From assembly GCA_037179515.1 (NCBI GenBank), contig JAXCGZ010014366.1:1-25303 (forward strand): DNA of 25,303 bases, written 5' to 3'. This DNA comes from Halocaridina rubra (lineage: Eukaryota; Arthropoda; Malacostraca; Decapoda; Atyidae). Each line of letters opens with the position of its first letter. The first letter of the stretch is position 1. Below, piece by piece: positions 8,450-19,219 of the stretch. Position numbers and translations under genes: made by a program. A model generated the notes under the pieces. That model searched no databases, was not told where the DNA came from, and was given only the letters and a program-made list of their open reading frames with translations.

Positions 8450-8985
8450 TTTAAATTTGTTGCAACCATAAGTTAAAAGTAACCAATTACATTTCTGCAA
8501 AAACAGGAGAAAATCATATTAGTAAAGAAACAATAACCAAAAATCTAAACCTAACCTTGCTTCACCTAGTCATGTACAGATGTACATGTCCCTAAACCAC
8601 AGGTGTTTGCTAAATATTAATAACACAAAATGTAATGTTTTAGTTGTTGTTTCTTGATCTACCTTATTTATTTACTCTATATTTATATTCACTTATTTAT
8701 ACATTTTATCTGTATTTGTAAAAATTTACATATTTATATATTTTGTTGTTTGGCTGATTTGTTCGTGTTATGTATTGGAATAAAAATGACAGATATTATG
8801 TTCAGTTCACACAAAAGTCAGGTTTTTTTTAATTATAGGATTATTTCATCAGAGTGGTGCAAAAGAAATTATTAACTAGTTTACAAAAATTGTACCCTTG
8901 CTAATGTTTAGTGACACAGGATTTATAATCATGAGAGATAATATCTGAAAAAGTGCCATTGAAGTAAAGAAAAAGTAATCCTCAG
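8450..8985. other. AT-rich spacer, no gene seen
   Basis: Low-complexity AT-rich sequence. If 8986-9304 is an exon, this would be intron sequence. The acceptor side lacks a strong pyrimidine tract. Confidence 0.5.
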
Positions 8986-9304
8986 ACAAGAAATTCTGGC
9001 AATAGAACGAAAAGATCCAGTCCAGAAAATCATGCTTTCGCGGCTCAAGAAACGCGTTGAACTCCGGAAAAGTGAGAAAAAATCTGTTAAATTCAATTCG
9101 TCTCCTTCTGCATCCTCGACGACAGCCACTGGAAAAGAGACCCAGAGAACGGTTTCCTCCTCTGACAAAACTAAGGATGGTTCTTTGTCAAAGAGGCATT
9201 CTTGCCCAGCGCCAAGTCAAGGAGAAATAAGTGGTTCACTGCGTGGCAGGTTTCAAGTGCAGTCTGTCATCGAGGTGATTCCTGGAGATGGGGTGGATGG
9301 GAGA
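8986..9304 (+). CDS. candidate internal exon of an unidentified host gene
   Basis: The frame is open from 8963 to beyond 9304. It encodes a charged, low-complexity protein segment starting around RQEILAIERKDPVQKIMLS, then a basic stretch (RLKKRVELRKSEKK), a Ser/Thr-rich linker and GSLRGRFQVQSVIEVIPG. A plausible acceptor is TCCTCAG ending at 8985. The donor is GAGA|GTGAGT with GT at 9305, in phase 0. Base composition is more balanced than in the surroundings. GRFQV fits the RFx[V/I] docking motif used by WNK-type proteins to bind the SPAK/OSR1 C-terminal domain, but such a short motif also arises by chance. The gene is not identified, and an in-frame ATG at 9032 would allow a terminal exon instead. 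Confidence 0.4.
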
Positions 9305-9454
9305 GTGAGTATTTCTTCCCCCCCCCCCCTTGGAATTATATTTCTTAACATATTTTCAGTGGAAGCCTCAATGGCTTGTTGAAGATTCGATCAGTGTATT
9401 TGTGTGTAAAAGCAGAAGTGTGGTGTGTTAGTGTGTGAAAGGTGACAATGGCCC

Positions 9455-9675
9455 GATTTCTTAAACAGTGTAAACCTAGGATACCATATTGTTAGTTAGC
9501 TAGACACACACAAATGGATTTCATAAGCGCATCTGACGCGGTTCTGTGTATGCTAGGATACCGTACGGGATCCTAGCCATACACAGAACCACGTCAGATG
9601 CGTTTATGAAATCCATTTGTGTGTGTCTAGCTAACTAACAATATGGTATCCTAGGTTTACACTGAATAAGAAATC
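9455..9675. repeat. 221-bp foldback palindrome (long near-perfect inverted repeat)
   Basis: The left arm (about 9455-9557) and right arm (about 9569-9675) are reverse complements over roughly 103 bp, starting GATTTCTTA and ending TAAGAAATC. I count two adjacent mismatches near the outer end, two single transitions in the middle and one 1-nt bulge near the loop. The centre contains CCGTACGG, itself a palindrome. It could be a foldback/MITE-type DNA element or a hairpin-RNA source. No convincing target-site duplication was seen and no protein is encoded. Confidence 0.93.
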
Positions 9676-9910
9676 TGACCAATATCTTAATGCACCACTG
9701 ACTTGTGATGAAGGTGCCAGACGAAGTCTGCATTGACGAGGAATGTTGTATTAAATGTGTATCTGCTTGTGTTTGCATGTATGTGTTTTGTGCGTGTGTT
9801 TAATTATTTATCACCTAACTTCAGCTGCAAAATAAGAACGAAACGAAAGACTGCTAAGATCTCTCCTACTGTATTGCTTTCCATCTTTTGAACACTCCAT
9901 TTTATGTTCA
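9676..9910. other. spacer, no gene seen
   Basis: Unrecognised sequence with a GT-rich patch (about 9755-9800), lying between the palindrome and the 5' breakpoint of LINE copy 3. Confidence 0.5.
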
Positions 9911-12728
9911 TTATACACAAATGCTGATGGATTAGCTGGTAAGGCAGTAGAATTAAAAGATAGGATTCACAACAGTAAGGCAGATATAGTAGCAATTACA
10001 GAGACTAAGTTGAGTGAGGACATAAACAGTGTCACAGTTTTTCCTAAGGGTTTCAGAATACTAAGGGTTGAAAGATCTGAGAGGACTGGTGGAGGGATAG
10101 CACTGCTCATAAGTGAAAGGATTCAAGTCGAAGAAATAAACTTGGCTATAGAAAGTGAGTTCAAGGAATTTCTTGTTGCTCGCATAAATACTGGGTCAGA
10201 GAGCATTATAATAACTGTTGTATACAACCCACCAAGGAACCAAAATAGGCTTGAAGTTTATGAGGAAAGTCATAGGTACTATTGAAGTCATAAACTCAGT
10301 TGTTAACATGGCACGGGAAAAAAAATGTAGGATTTTGATTATGGGAGACTTTAATCATAAAGAGATAGATTGGATAAATCTTGACCCACACAGTGGTGAG
10401 GACTCATTCGGGGCAAGATTCCTAGATTGCGTACAAGGGAATTTCCTACACCAACATGTAATGGAACCAACAAGGGCCAGGGGTGGGGATGAGCCATCAC
10501 TACTTGATCTAGTGTTCACAGATAATGTGTTGGATATTGAAAAAATTGAGTATGAACCACCAGTTGGAAAGAGTGACCACTGTGTGTTGTTGATGGAATA
10601 TATCATTGAAGATATTCTTCCTGAGAGTAGAGGCACTGAGGACATGAGGAGGAACTATCGGAAAGGAGATTACATCAAAATGAATGAGCTCTTTGCAGTT
10701 ATTGACTGGAGAATCTTATTTTACAACAAATCTGTACAAGAAATGTATGACATCTTTTGTGAGAAATATGGGAAGATAGTAGATTGCTGCATACCTGTCA
10801 CCAAAGTAGGTGTAATTCATGCCAGAGAGAAATGGTTCGATAATGGGTGTAAAAGAGCTAAGGAGTGGAGAGACAAATGCTGGAAAAGGTATAGGAGGAG
10901 AAAAAACATAAATGCCTGGCAAACCTACAAAAGAGCAAGAAATGACTACCTAAGTAAAAGGAGAGAGGCAGAGAGAGACTATGAGAGGGACATCACCAGG
11001 AAGGCTAAAGAAAATCCCAAGCTTTTCCACAGCTTTATCAGAGGAAAACTGAAGGTAAAAGAACAGGTTTTAAGGCTAAAGAGAGCGGATGGAAGCATCA
11101 CTGAGACGGATGAAGAGATCTGCAAAGAATTGAACAAGGAGTTTCAGTCAGTATTTACAGTAGAAAATACCCCACCCCCTCAGATTGCAGTGATAGAAGC
11201 TCAAGGGCCGGTATTAGAGAACATCAACCTTACAGCCACAGAGGTATGCAAAGCGCTGATGGATTTAGATGTTCATAAAGCTACAGGTCCTGATGACATA
11301 TCCCCTCATGTGCTTAAAAAATGCGCAAACACAATATCAGTGGCACTAAGTATCATATTTAAGGAGTCACTGGAGTCGGGGGAGATTCCAAGATGCTGGA
11401 AACAAGCAAATGTGATACCTATCTTCAAAAAGGGAAGGAGGGATACGGCTCTGAACTATAGACCAGTTTCCTTGACCAGCATACTTTGCAAAGTTATGGA
11501 GAAACTATTAAGGAAACATATCTCTCTTTACTTGGAATCTTTCAACTTTTTGTCAGTGAGGCAACATGGCTTCAGAGAAGGTAGATCAACAGTAACAAAC
11601 TTATTAGAATTTTATGATGAGGTAAGCCAAATCTTACAGGAAAGAGAGGGCTGGGCAGATTGCATATTCCTAGACTTCCAGAAAGTGTTTGACACTGTTC
11701 CACATGGGAGACTTATTAGGAAGCTGCAATCAATGGCTAGAATAGGTGGAAATGTTTTGGAATGGATGAAAACTTACCTAGAAGGAAGGGAACAGAGGCT
11801 TAGAGTAAGACACTCAGTGTCTGAATGGAGAAGAGTTAGTAGTGGAGTTCCACAGGGTTCAGTTTTAGGGCCACTTTTGTTCCTTGTATATGTAAATGAC
11901 CTACCAGAGTCTGTAAATTCATTCATGAATATGTTTGCAGATGATGCAAAGATTGTGAAGAAAGTAAAAAACGAGAACAATGGTAGAGAACTTCAGGAGG
12001 ATCTAAATAATCTGCATGAGTGGTCAGAAAAGTGGCTAATGAAATTCAATACTTCAAAATGTAAGGTAATGAGAATGGGTACAAGTGCAAGAAGGCCCAA
12101 GCTTGACTACTCGGTGGCTGGAGTACAACTTCAAGAGACAGAAAATGAGAGAGATCTAGGAGTAAACATACTGGCAGATTTGTCTCCAGAAATACATATA
12201 AATGGCATAGTAAGGGCAGCATATGCATTCTTATCAAATGTAAGGGTAGCCTTCAGGCACATGGACAAGGAAATGTTCAGAAATATTTATGTAACCTATG
12301 TGAGGCCAAAACTTGAATATGCAGCCCCCTTTTGGAATCCGCACTTGAAAAAGCACATAGCTAAGCTTGAAAAAGTTCAAAGACATGCCACGAAACTGGT
12401 GCCAGAAATACGCAATCTCAGTTATGATGAGAGGCTGAGGGAATTAGACTTACCATCACTCGAAGCTAGAAGAGTGAGGGGGGATATGGTGACAGTCTTT
12501 AAATTCCTTCATGATTATGATAGAGTGGATAGGGATCGATATTTTGATATGGCTGGCTCTAGAACTAGAGGTCATAGTTTGAAGCTTCGTAAGAAAACTT
12601 TTTTGCAGGATGTAAGGAAATACTTTTTCAATGTAAGAGTAGTTGATAATTGGAATTCACTAAGTTCGGAAGTAGTTAATGCTATCTCAATCCATAGTTT
12701 TAAGGACAGGTATGGTAAGTATCACTAA
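9911..12728 (+). pseudogene. LINE ORF2 (endonuclease-RT), copy 3, one frameshift
   Basis: The first part reads LYTNADGLAGK...TETKLSEDIN in one frame and ends at 10285. A 2-nt deletion (a TA lost near 10271-10276, against GTCATATAGG in copy 1) moves the remainder to the frame that stays open to 12728. The rest carries GDFN, SDH, NYRPVSL, GVPQGS and an intact FADD box. Motif A reads LDFQKVFD, with the common Ala replaced by Val next to the catalytic block. Apart from the deletion and the missing start the protein matches copy 1 closely, so the lesion looks recent. Confidence 0.92.
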
Positions 12729-12752
12729 GTATAAAATGGAACCGATGAGGAG

Positions 12753-12785
12753 ACGGGAAGATACGAGCTTTGGGCTCTTTCCCGT
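12753..12785 (+). other. LINE family A 3' stem-loop (copy 3)
   Basis: ACGGGAA/TTCCCGT outer and GAGC/GCTC inner stems are both intact, identical in layout to copy 1. Confidence 0.7.
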
Positions 12786-12789
12786 AAAC

Positions 12790-12816
12790 ACAATTAGGTA
12801 ATCACAATTAGGTAAT

Positions 12817-12895
<79 letters not shown>

Positions 12896-12896
12896 G
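12790..12896 (+). repeat. terminal repeats and (CA)n tail of LINE copy 3
   Basis: Two ACAATTAGGTAATC units (12790-12803, 12804-12817) are followed by CA repeats to about 12890, ending in CGCACGCA. Confidence 0.9.
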
Positions 12897-13922
12897 CAAT
12901 ATATTACTCGTCTAAACTTTTGCATTGCCATTGCAGTTTTCATGTCATGTTGATAGTTTTTATTCTATGAAATTGTGTAGCAAAAACTATATTGCTTTTA
13001 TAAGTTTTGGTTCGACTTTAAATTGCTCAGCATTTTTTTAATCTTCTTTAGATTTAAGTTTGAGGATTGGAGGGATTTTAATTTGCATAAGAAAAAAATA
13101 TATGAATAAAGAAATATGTGAATATTTTTTCTGTTATGGTTTTTGTAAATTTCTTCAAATTACATGACAATTTTATTTTTTATTTATTTATTTTATTTTT
13201 TATTTATTTTTTCAATAGCAAATCCAAGTTTATTTTCTTCATAATGGCAGAGACAAATGATCTGACACAATATAGACTTTCCATCTTAAAGCAAAATATT
13301 TACAAGATTGAGACCGAACATTTATTTTGTATTTTCATTCAGATAACAATATTTTTTTTATTTCATTAATGATTATCATGTGCTTTGAGTGCCATACCTG
13401 ACACACATTCCTGTATCATGCCAAGTGAATCATTTCAGTGGTGTTCATTTCCAGTTGTCTTTCTGCTGTCTCCATCAGTGTATGTCTTGGCCTTGCTCTA
13501 ACTTTCATCCTTCCTTCAGTCATCCTTATAATTACTTAATATTTTGTCATTACATTATTTTAATCATTACAGAATGACATCTTTTACGGGGAAAATTTTC
13601 TGCTTCAAGGAATTCTGAGTAACCCAATAAATAGTATTGAAGAATTCGCCACTGAGAGAAATTTAACCACTAAGTAAAGAAAATTGCACTGATTCTGGCT
13701 TTAATCACGGCATTCAGACTCAATAACTTGCTCAAAAACCAGTAAAACAACTAAAGAATATTATGAGTTTCACTTCCAGCTTTCTGTATCTTTCCCTATT
13801 AAGGTAGATGGTTAGTTCCTAAAATTGCCCTCTTGAAGAAAGGATGGAAAATGTCACGAATTATCAAAATCTTATTGTGTTCAAGCACATCTACTTTGCT
13901 GCCATCAGTGACTTCTCTGAGC
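12897..13922. other. AT-rich spacer, no gene seen
   Basis: T-rich sequence with TTTA runs near 13175-13215. Short open frames are rich in Phe/Ile and look like chance. No RNA gene or recognised element. Confidence 0.5.
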
Positions 13923-14430
13923 TCATTTTTTTGAATGCCCCCTGTGACGTCTTTTGGCCAGGTTTTGCCCTTTGCGGTCTTTTGTGTGCTTGAGAACTTT
14001 ATGGTTTTCCTTGTAAGAATTTCCCTTTGGTGTCTTCTGTGTCCCTGGAATATTTTTTATTATCTGAGCGATGGTTCCCCATGACGTTCTAAAAAGAAAT
14101 TTGTCCCTCTTAAGTCCTCTGTACACTTGGAGACTGTCAGGTTTTTATTGTGAACTTTCCTCTTGACATTCTCAGGAGTGGTTTCATTCTTTCATAGCAT
14201 CTCTGGTTTTCTGTGGAAACTTTCTTCTGATATTCTCAAACCTTCTTTATCCCCTTGATGTCTTCTGTGTGCTTAGAATCTGGTTTCTGTGTATGTGTTT
14301 CCCTTGACTCTTCCAGACTAACGTTCTCCCTCTGCTTCCAGCTTTGTGCTTGGAAGCACTGATTTCTGTGTATGTTTAATATGACTTTTCCAGACTAGCA
14401 TTTTCCCTCTGCTTTCACCTTGTGCTTTTC
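13923..14430 (+). repeat. degenerate minisatellite, period about 76-79 bp (left part)
   Basis: Units share a TTTCTGTG end, a TTGAC/TGACTCTTCCAG-type middle and CCCTCTGCTT..CTTTGTGCTT. The TTTCTG word falls at 14208, 14284 and 14363, giving steps of 76 and 79. Earlier units (from about 13923) are recognisable but diverged. The same repeat resumes at 17748 on the other side of LINE family B. Confidence 0.7.
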
Positions 14431-14552
14431 TTTTTTATGAGTGTGACACCAAGACAGGAGAAACTGCTCTCATCAATAAAGGCCCAGGCACGAGAAAATA
14501 CCAAGATAAAGGAAAATAAAAAGCTTAAGGACAAGGCAGAGATGAGGTAATG

Positions 14553-16604
14553 TCACACAAAGGAAAAACAGAAATAAACAGCCAAAGTACAGAGGACCCA
14601 GAGATATGGAGGACTAGGCTTTGAGATGACAATAGATATGCTTTTTGAAGGATGAGAGGTTATAGAAATTAGGAAAGACAGAAGGAGGAAGAGAGTTCCA
14701 GAGTCTGGAGGTACATGGGAAGAATCAGTCGCTGCACCGACCAATCCGCGAGCTACAAATCTCCACACAGTACCTGTAAGATGAGGCCGCTTGGTGAGTG
14801 TTATGCGGCCTCGGCAGTTGGGGAGGGATGCAACTCGCCAACTCATCAGAGTAGCGATGGAAGTAGTAGCGATAGAAAAGCGAAAGGGAAGATACCTTAC
14901 AGCGAGGAGAGAGAGAGAATCCAGATTAGAAGTAAGAGAAGGATCATTAATGAGTCCGACTGCCTTAGAATCAACCCTATCAAGAAGATAAGTATAAGAA
15001 GAAGCACCCCAGATGTGTGAGCAGTATTCTAAGCAGGGACGGATAAGACCTTTGTAAATTTTAAGTAACTGCAAAGAGGAAAAGTAATTTCGAAAACGAA
15101 ACAAAACCCACAATTTTTTGGATGAAGATTTAGAAATCTGGATTATGTGAGTCTTCCAAGACAAGTTAGAGGATATATGGATTCCTAATATGTTAATAGA
15201 GTTAAGAGGGTAAATTTCGCCAGTTTCGAAGACAATAGGGTTATCAGGAGGAGAAGAAGATAAAGAGATAGCCAGAAACTGTGTCTTGGAGGCATTGAAT
15301 TTAACTAAATTTTGAGTGCACCACTCAGATACTCTCTTCAAATTGAAGTTAAGAGTAGAAGAAAGAGTGATACGAGACTGATTACGAGTAACAGATGAAG
15401 GTTGTGAAGAAATGGCAGAGGAAAAGTGAAAGGTAGAATCATCAGCAAAGGCATGAAGAAGAGAGGAAGATGGGGATTGTAAAAGATCATTGATGAAGAG
15501 AAGGAACAGAGTAGGTGAAAGAACAGAGCCCTGTGGAACACCACTGGTAACAGAGAAAGGGCTAGATGTCACGCCAACAACCACAGACATAAAACGGTCA
15601 GTAAGAAAACTGGAAATCAGAGAACAGAAAGAAGGGATGAAACCATAGGCAGGGAGTTTGACCAACAGAGCCTTGTGCCAGACTCTGTTCAAAGCCTTAG
15701 AGATATTAAGGGCAATGACAAAGGATTCCCCATAGTTCCTCAGAGAAGATGACCATACATGAGTAAGATAGGACGGGAGATCACCAGTGGATCTTGCCTT
15801 ACGGAAGCTGTACTGGTGATCGGAGATAAGTGAGTTAGATTCAAGGCGTTTCAAGAAGTGAGCATTGAGCAAAGTTTCGAAAACTTTAGTAATAGAGGAG
15901 GTTAGGGCAATTGGTCGGTAGTTTGAAGGAATAGAGCGGTCACCCTTCTTAGGAACAGGTTGAACTAGAGCATGCTTCCAAGATGAAGGATAGATACTGG
16001 TTGACAGAATGAGGTGAAAAAGACGGCAAAGCACGGGAGCCAGTTCATCTGCAAAGTCCTTAAGGAACTTTGCAGGGATATCATCGGGACCAGATACCTT
16101 GTTCGTCTTTAGCGAGTGAAGAACTTTATGAACTTTGCGTGAAGTAAGGATAAGGGAGGGCATAGGGTTAGAGAGGGGTAAAGATTGAGGAACAGGTGCG
16201 CTGGAATCGTTTATAGAAGAGTTGGCAGAAAAATGAGAGCCAAAGAGAGTGGCTTTGTCAGTGGGAGTGCAAGCTATAGAACCATCAGAACGAATGAGAG
16301 GGGGAAAGCTTGAGTTGCAGAAGTTTTTGGCTAAGGACCAAAAGTATTTGTCAGTGGGAGAGGAGTTAAGGTCATCAACTTTCCCTCTTATAAAGGAAGC
16401 CTTAGACCTTTGAATCTGAGCAGTACAGCGATTCCTAGCTACAATAAAAGCAGAGCGAGTTAAATCAGAAGAAGAGGCTTGGTAAGATTGGTGTGCCCGA
16501 TTCCTTACCCGGATAGCCATGGAGCAGACACAGTCAAACCAAGGTTTAGGGGGAGAGAAAGTTTTTGTAGAAGAGGGGATGTACGCCTTCATTCCCACGG
16601 TCAT
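14553..16604 (-). pseudogene. LINE family B reverse transcriptase, inactivated
   Basis: The open frame is 683 codons long, but only about the first 590 residues are in the original frame. A linker is followed by NYRPIALTSS, QYSFRKARST (usual Gly replaced by Ser), ALNISKALNRVWH at about 298-310, SGVPQGSVLSP and FADD at 386-389. In motif A both aspartates of the normal LDISKAFDRVWH are Asn (N300 is the catalytic position), each a G-to-A change on the coding strand. Near 14900 an indel shifts the frame; the true C-terminus, with VSSLSLFYRYYFHRYSDELAS and RLWNSLPPSVF blocks, continues in another frame with a stop at 14725-14727. Upstream, a TGA at 16653-16655 cuts it from the endonuclease part. 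Confidence 0.88.
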
Positions 16605-16655
16605 GATCTCGGCAACTTTTAGAGCTACCTGATCAGGGTTGCGGGACCGAAATCA

Positions 16656-17416
16656 GTAGTCATTCCATGGGAAGTCAAAGAGAAAGTTGCACAAATTTTC
16701 ATGTTGGGTACACTCAAAGTGCCAAAGGCACAGAATAAGAGTCATTTGAGGGGTTAGAAGTAAAAAATAGGTCAAGAGTGTTTGCAGCATGTTCGTCATG
16801 ATCAGGAACGCGAGAAGGATATTTGATAATTCTCCAGATTGTGAGTAATAGATTAAGCAAGGGCCTCGCTTCCTCCCACATCAGTGTGAGAAGAATGAAG
16901 CCACTCACTGTGGTGTACATTGAAGTCTCCAATGTAGAGAACTTCGGCATGTGGGTGAGAAGAATGGAAGAACTCTTGGCACGAGGATAGATTTTCAAAG
17001 AAAGCCACAAACTAGGTGGAGTTTGGAGAACAGTAGAAGAAGCAAAGGGAGATAGTGGTAGTGGAGAGATAGACTTTTAGCTAGAGAACATCAAAGTCAG
17101 AAGATTCAAGGTCCATGAGCCTCGCAGTAGGAGTGTTAGTGTTGCGGTATGCACAGACCCCACCTTTGGAACAAAAACGAGTATACAGATTATAGTGAGA
17201 GATTTGAAATGGGCCAGTGGAAGCATGTATAGACAGCTGAGTTTCAGATAGGAGGAGGAGGTTAGGGAGGAAAGCGCCCAAGTGCTGTTCCACAGCCGAA
17301 AGATTAGAGTTCAGCCCACGAATGTTAGAATAGCGGAGAGTGAAAGATGCAGATCCATTGGGAGGTGCAAGGTTAAGGGCAGAACCATTACTACCACCAG
17401 GCATGTCTCCCCTCAA
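16656..17416 (-). pseudogene. LINE family B endonuclease domain remnant, frameshifted
   Basis: The N-terminal part (17416-17081) reads LRYSNIRGLNSNLSAVEQHL and LLLLSETQLS, the start and Glu motif of an exonuclease-endonuclease-phosphatase domain. The later part (17010-16714) carries IIKYPSRVPDHDEH and ANTLDLFFTSNP, the block before the terminal SDH motif. The GDFN region between them is only recognisable out of frame. At least two indels and stops separate the pieces, so no functional nuclease is encoded. Confidence 0.8.
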
Positions 17417-17747
17417 GCCAATAGTGGAGTCAACACGATCCCCGGAGATTCTTCACACCCCTCTATGCCGGGTACTGGGGGCCATTAGCTGTGGGCCTTC
17501 CATAAATAATAACAAATGTGAGGAAAAAAGAAAGAAAAGAGACATGTGGGGAATGTTGTGACTTGTCAAATGTAATGGAATAGCAAGATATGTGTAATGA
17601 ATACACCATAATATTTAGTGTAGATGTAGGTATGAGGAAAGAACCGTCCTGAAGGAAGACAACCCGTAACTGTCTGGACCAGTCCTAGTTGCAACCTAAT
17701 ACCTTTAGTCGTAGTCTTGCAATGGGCGGCTGGTGCAACGTAGTTTT
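17417..17747 (-). other. 5' UTR of LINE family B
   Basis: This is non-coding sequence upstream of the endonuclease frame on the minus strand, reaching to the point where minisatellite sequence resumes. About 220 bp of it (17525-17745) is shared with the short element at 5767-6055. Confidence 0.6.
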
Positions 17748-18398
17748 CCTATGACTCTTCCAGACTAGCATTTTCCCTCTGCTTTCAGCTTTGTGCTGGA
17801 ATGTTTATGGTTTGTGAGTAGTTTTCCAGAGACAATTCCAGACCATTTTATATTTGCTTTCATATGTGTTCTTGGAATTTTTTTCTGCTTTGTTGTGAAA
17901 GCATTTCTCTTGGATTTTAGTCTTCTCATATTCCATACCATGTCGACTCAATGCTTTGAATATTGACCTAGGAGCTTTCTTTGCTCTTATTTGTTTGTTT
18001 ATTTGACCTTATTTTCTTTTTGAAGGCCTTTCACTCTTTTCATGACATTTTCAAACGTGCATATTTCCTCCTCAATCTCATGTGATTTTATTGATTTCTT
18101 TTGGATTCTTTGCTAACATATCTCCAGACGATCTCTGAAAATTCAATCACCCGATGCTTGGTCTGTCTCGCGTTCAGCGCGAACAACCGTCATGGATTTC
18201 TTTGAAATAATATAACATTCTTTCCTCTATCTTTGGTGCTACACTCACTTTTTTTAGGTGAAGGCATCACATGACACTTAAGGAAGCAAGTTCTCTCCTT
18301 AATTGCTCTGTATTATTGGAGTCTCTCGCATTCTGTTTTGCATCTCTTGTGAAATTCTTAACACCACGATGCGTATTCTCTCTCATGTTTTGAAGTTT

Positions 18399-18461
<63 letters not shown>

Positions 18462-18492
18462 GTTATTATTGTAATTATTATTATTATCATTA

Positions 18493-18544
<52 letters not shown>

Positions 18545-18545
18545 A

Positions 18546-18604
<59 letters not shown>

Positions 18605-18770
18605 GTCCTTTCTTGTCTTGTGTATGATTGGAGTCTTTCTCGCTAGTACGTTTTCATCCTCATTCTTCTATGTAATATTGATCCTCTGATTTAACTATCC
18701 AGATGTTCCTTGTGACATCTTGGTTATACAGTCTTTGCAGACAAAAATGATGTCTTTGAATTTTTTTTTT
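17748..18770 (+). repeat. degenerate minisatellite, right part
   Basis: The array resumes with CTTCCAGACTAGCATTTTCC at 17757, nearly identical to 14386-14405, and continues with diverged units (for example CCAGAC..TTTGCTTTCATATGTGTTCTTGG). Words such as ATTGGAGTCT recur near 18315 and 18628, on both sides of a TTA microsatellite. Divergence makes the right limit approximate. Confidence 0.55.
18402..18604. repeat. (TTA)n microsatellite, about 200 bp
   Basis: TTA repeats with a few single-base interruptions (near 18461, 18471, 18488 and 18542). Confidence 0.97.
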
Positions 18771-19125
18771 TTTTTACCTTTGAGGGATTTTTTCCTTCAG
18801 GGAATTAAAGTTTTTTTTTTTCATTTAGGATTTTTTCTCGGGGATTTTTTTTTTACTATTTTGTTAGATACTCGACTGCAGTTGTATTTAAGTTTCACAA
18901 ATTATTAAATTAATGAAACATTACTGAAGAATAATTAGAGGAACTTATTCAGAGGTTTTAAATTATATAACTTTTTATTATTGAAACGCATATTTGGGTT
19001 GGAAAAGGTTACCAGTTTCAAAATGAGAAATAAAAATTATTAATGTGTGTTTGAATCCTGTTCTGGAGCAGTCATGCGGTTTTTTATGAGAATTTCATAA
19101 TTATATGTCATATTCCAGTTTTAAC

Positions 19126-19128
<3 letters not shown>
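18771..19128. other. T-rich spacer, no gene seen
   Basis: Several poly(T) runs and AT-rich sequence. No supportable gene or repeat. Confidence 0.5.

Positions 19129-19216
<88 letters not shown>
19129..19216. repeat. (GA)n dinucleotide array
   Basis: Unbroken GA repeats that run directly into the 3' tail of LINE family C copy 1. Confidence 0.98.

Positions 19217-19219
<3 letters not shown>

Larger units (their letters stand above)
9911..12818 (+). mobile_element. LINE family A, copy 3: truncated at the start of ORF2
   Basis: Homology to copy 1 begins at TTATACACAA (copy 1 position 1040), which is the first codons of the endonuclease domain, and runs through the complete ORF2, 3' stem-loop and two terminal repeat units to a (CA)n tail. 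No ORF1 sequence is present. The 5' flank is not CA-rich, so the CA array belongs to the element's 3' end rather than to its target. Confidence 0.94.
14431..17747 (-). mobile_element. LINE family B, decayed, inserted in a minisatellite
   Basis: Read on the minus strand it has a 5' UTR (17747 down to about 17417), endonuclease remnants (17416-16714), RT (16604 to about 14640) and a 3' UTR ending GTGTCACACTCATAAAAAAG next to an A-rich tail. The protein blocks (SSETQLS-type endonuclease, SGVPQGSVLSPTLFLLFINDLL, FADDSTFHFS) fit a Jockey-superfamily element common in decapod genomes; this family link is from memory. Several frameshifts and stops show it is inactive. Minisatellite units flank it on both sides. 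Confidence 0.88.

Noticed and set aside
13118..13577. Open frames rich in Phe/Ile as membrane proteins
   Set aside because: The composition follows from T-rich DNA; there is no plausible splice or start context and no known motif.
14715..15020. Plus-strand open frames opposite the LINE family B RT
   Set aside because: They are antisense of the RT C-terminal region, with no recognisable motif.
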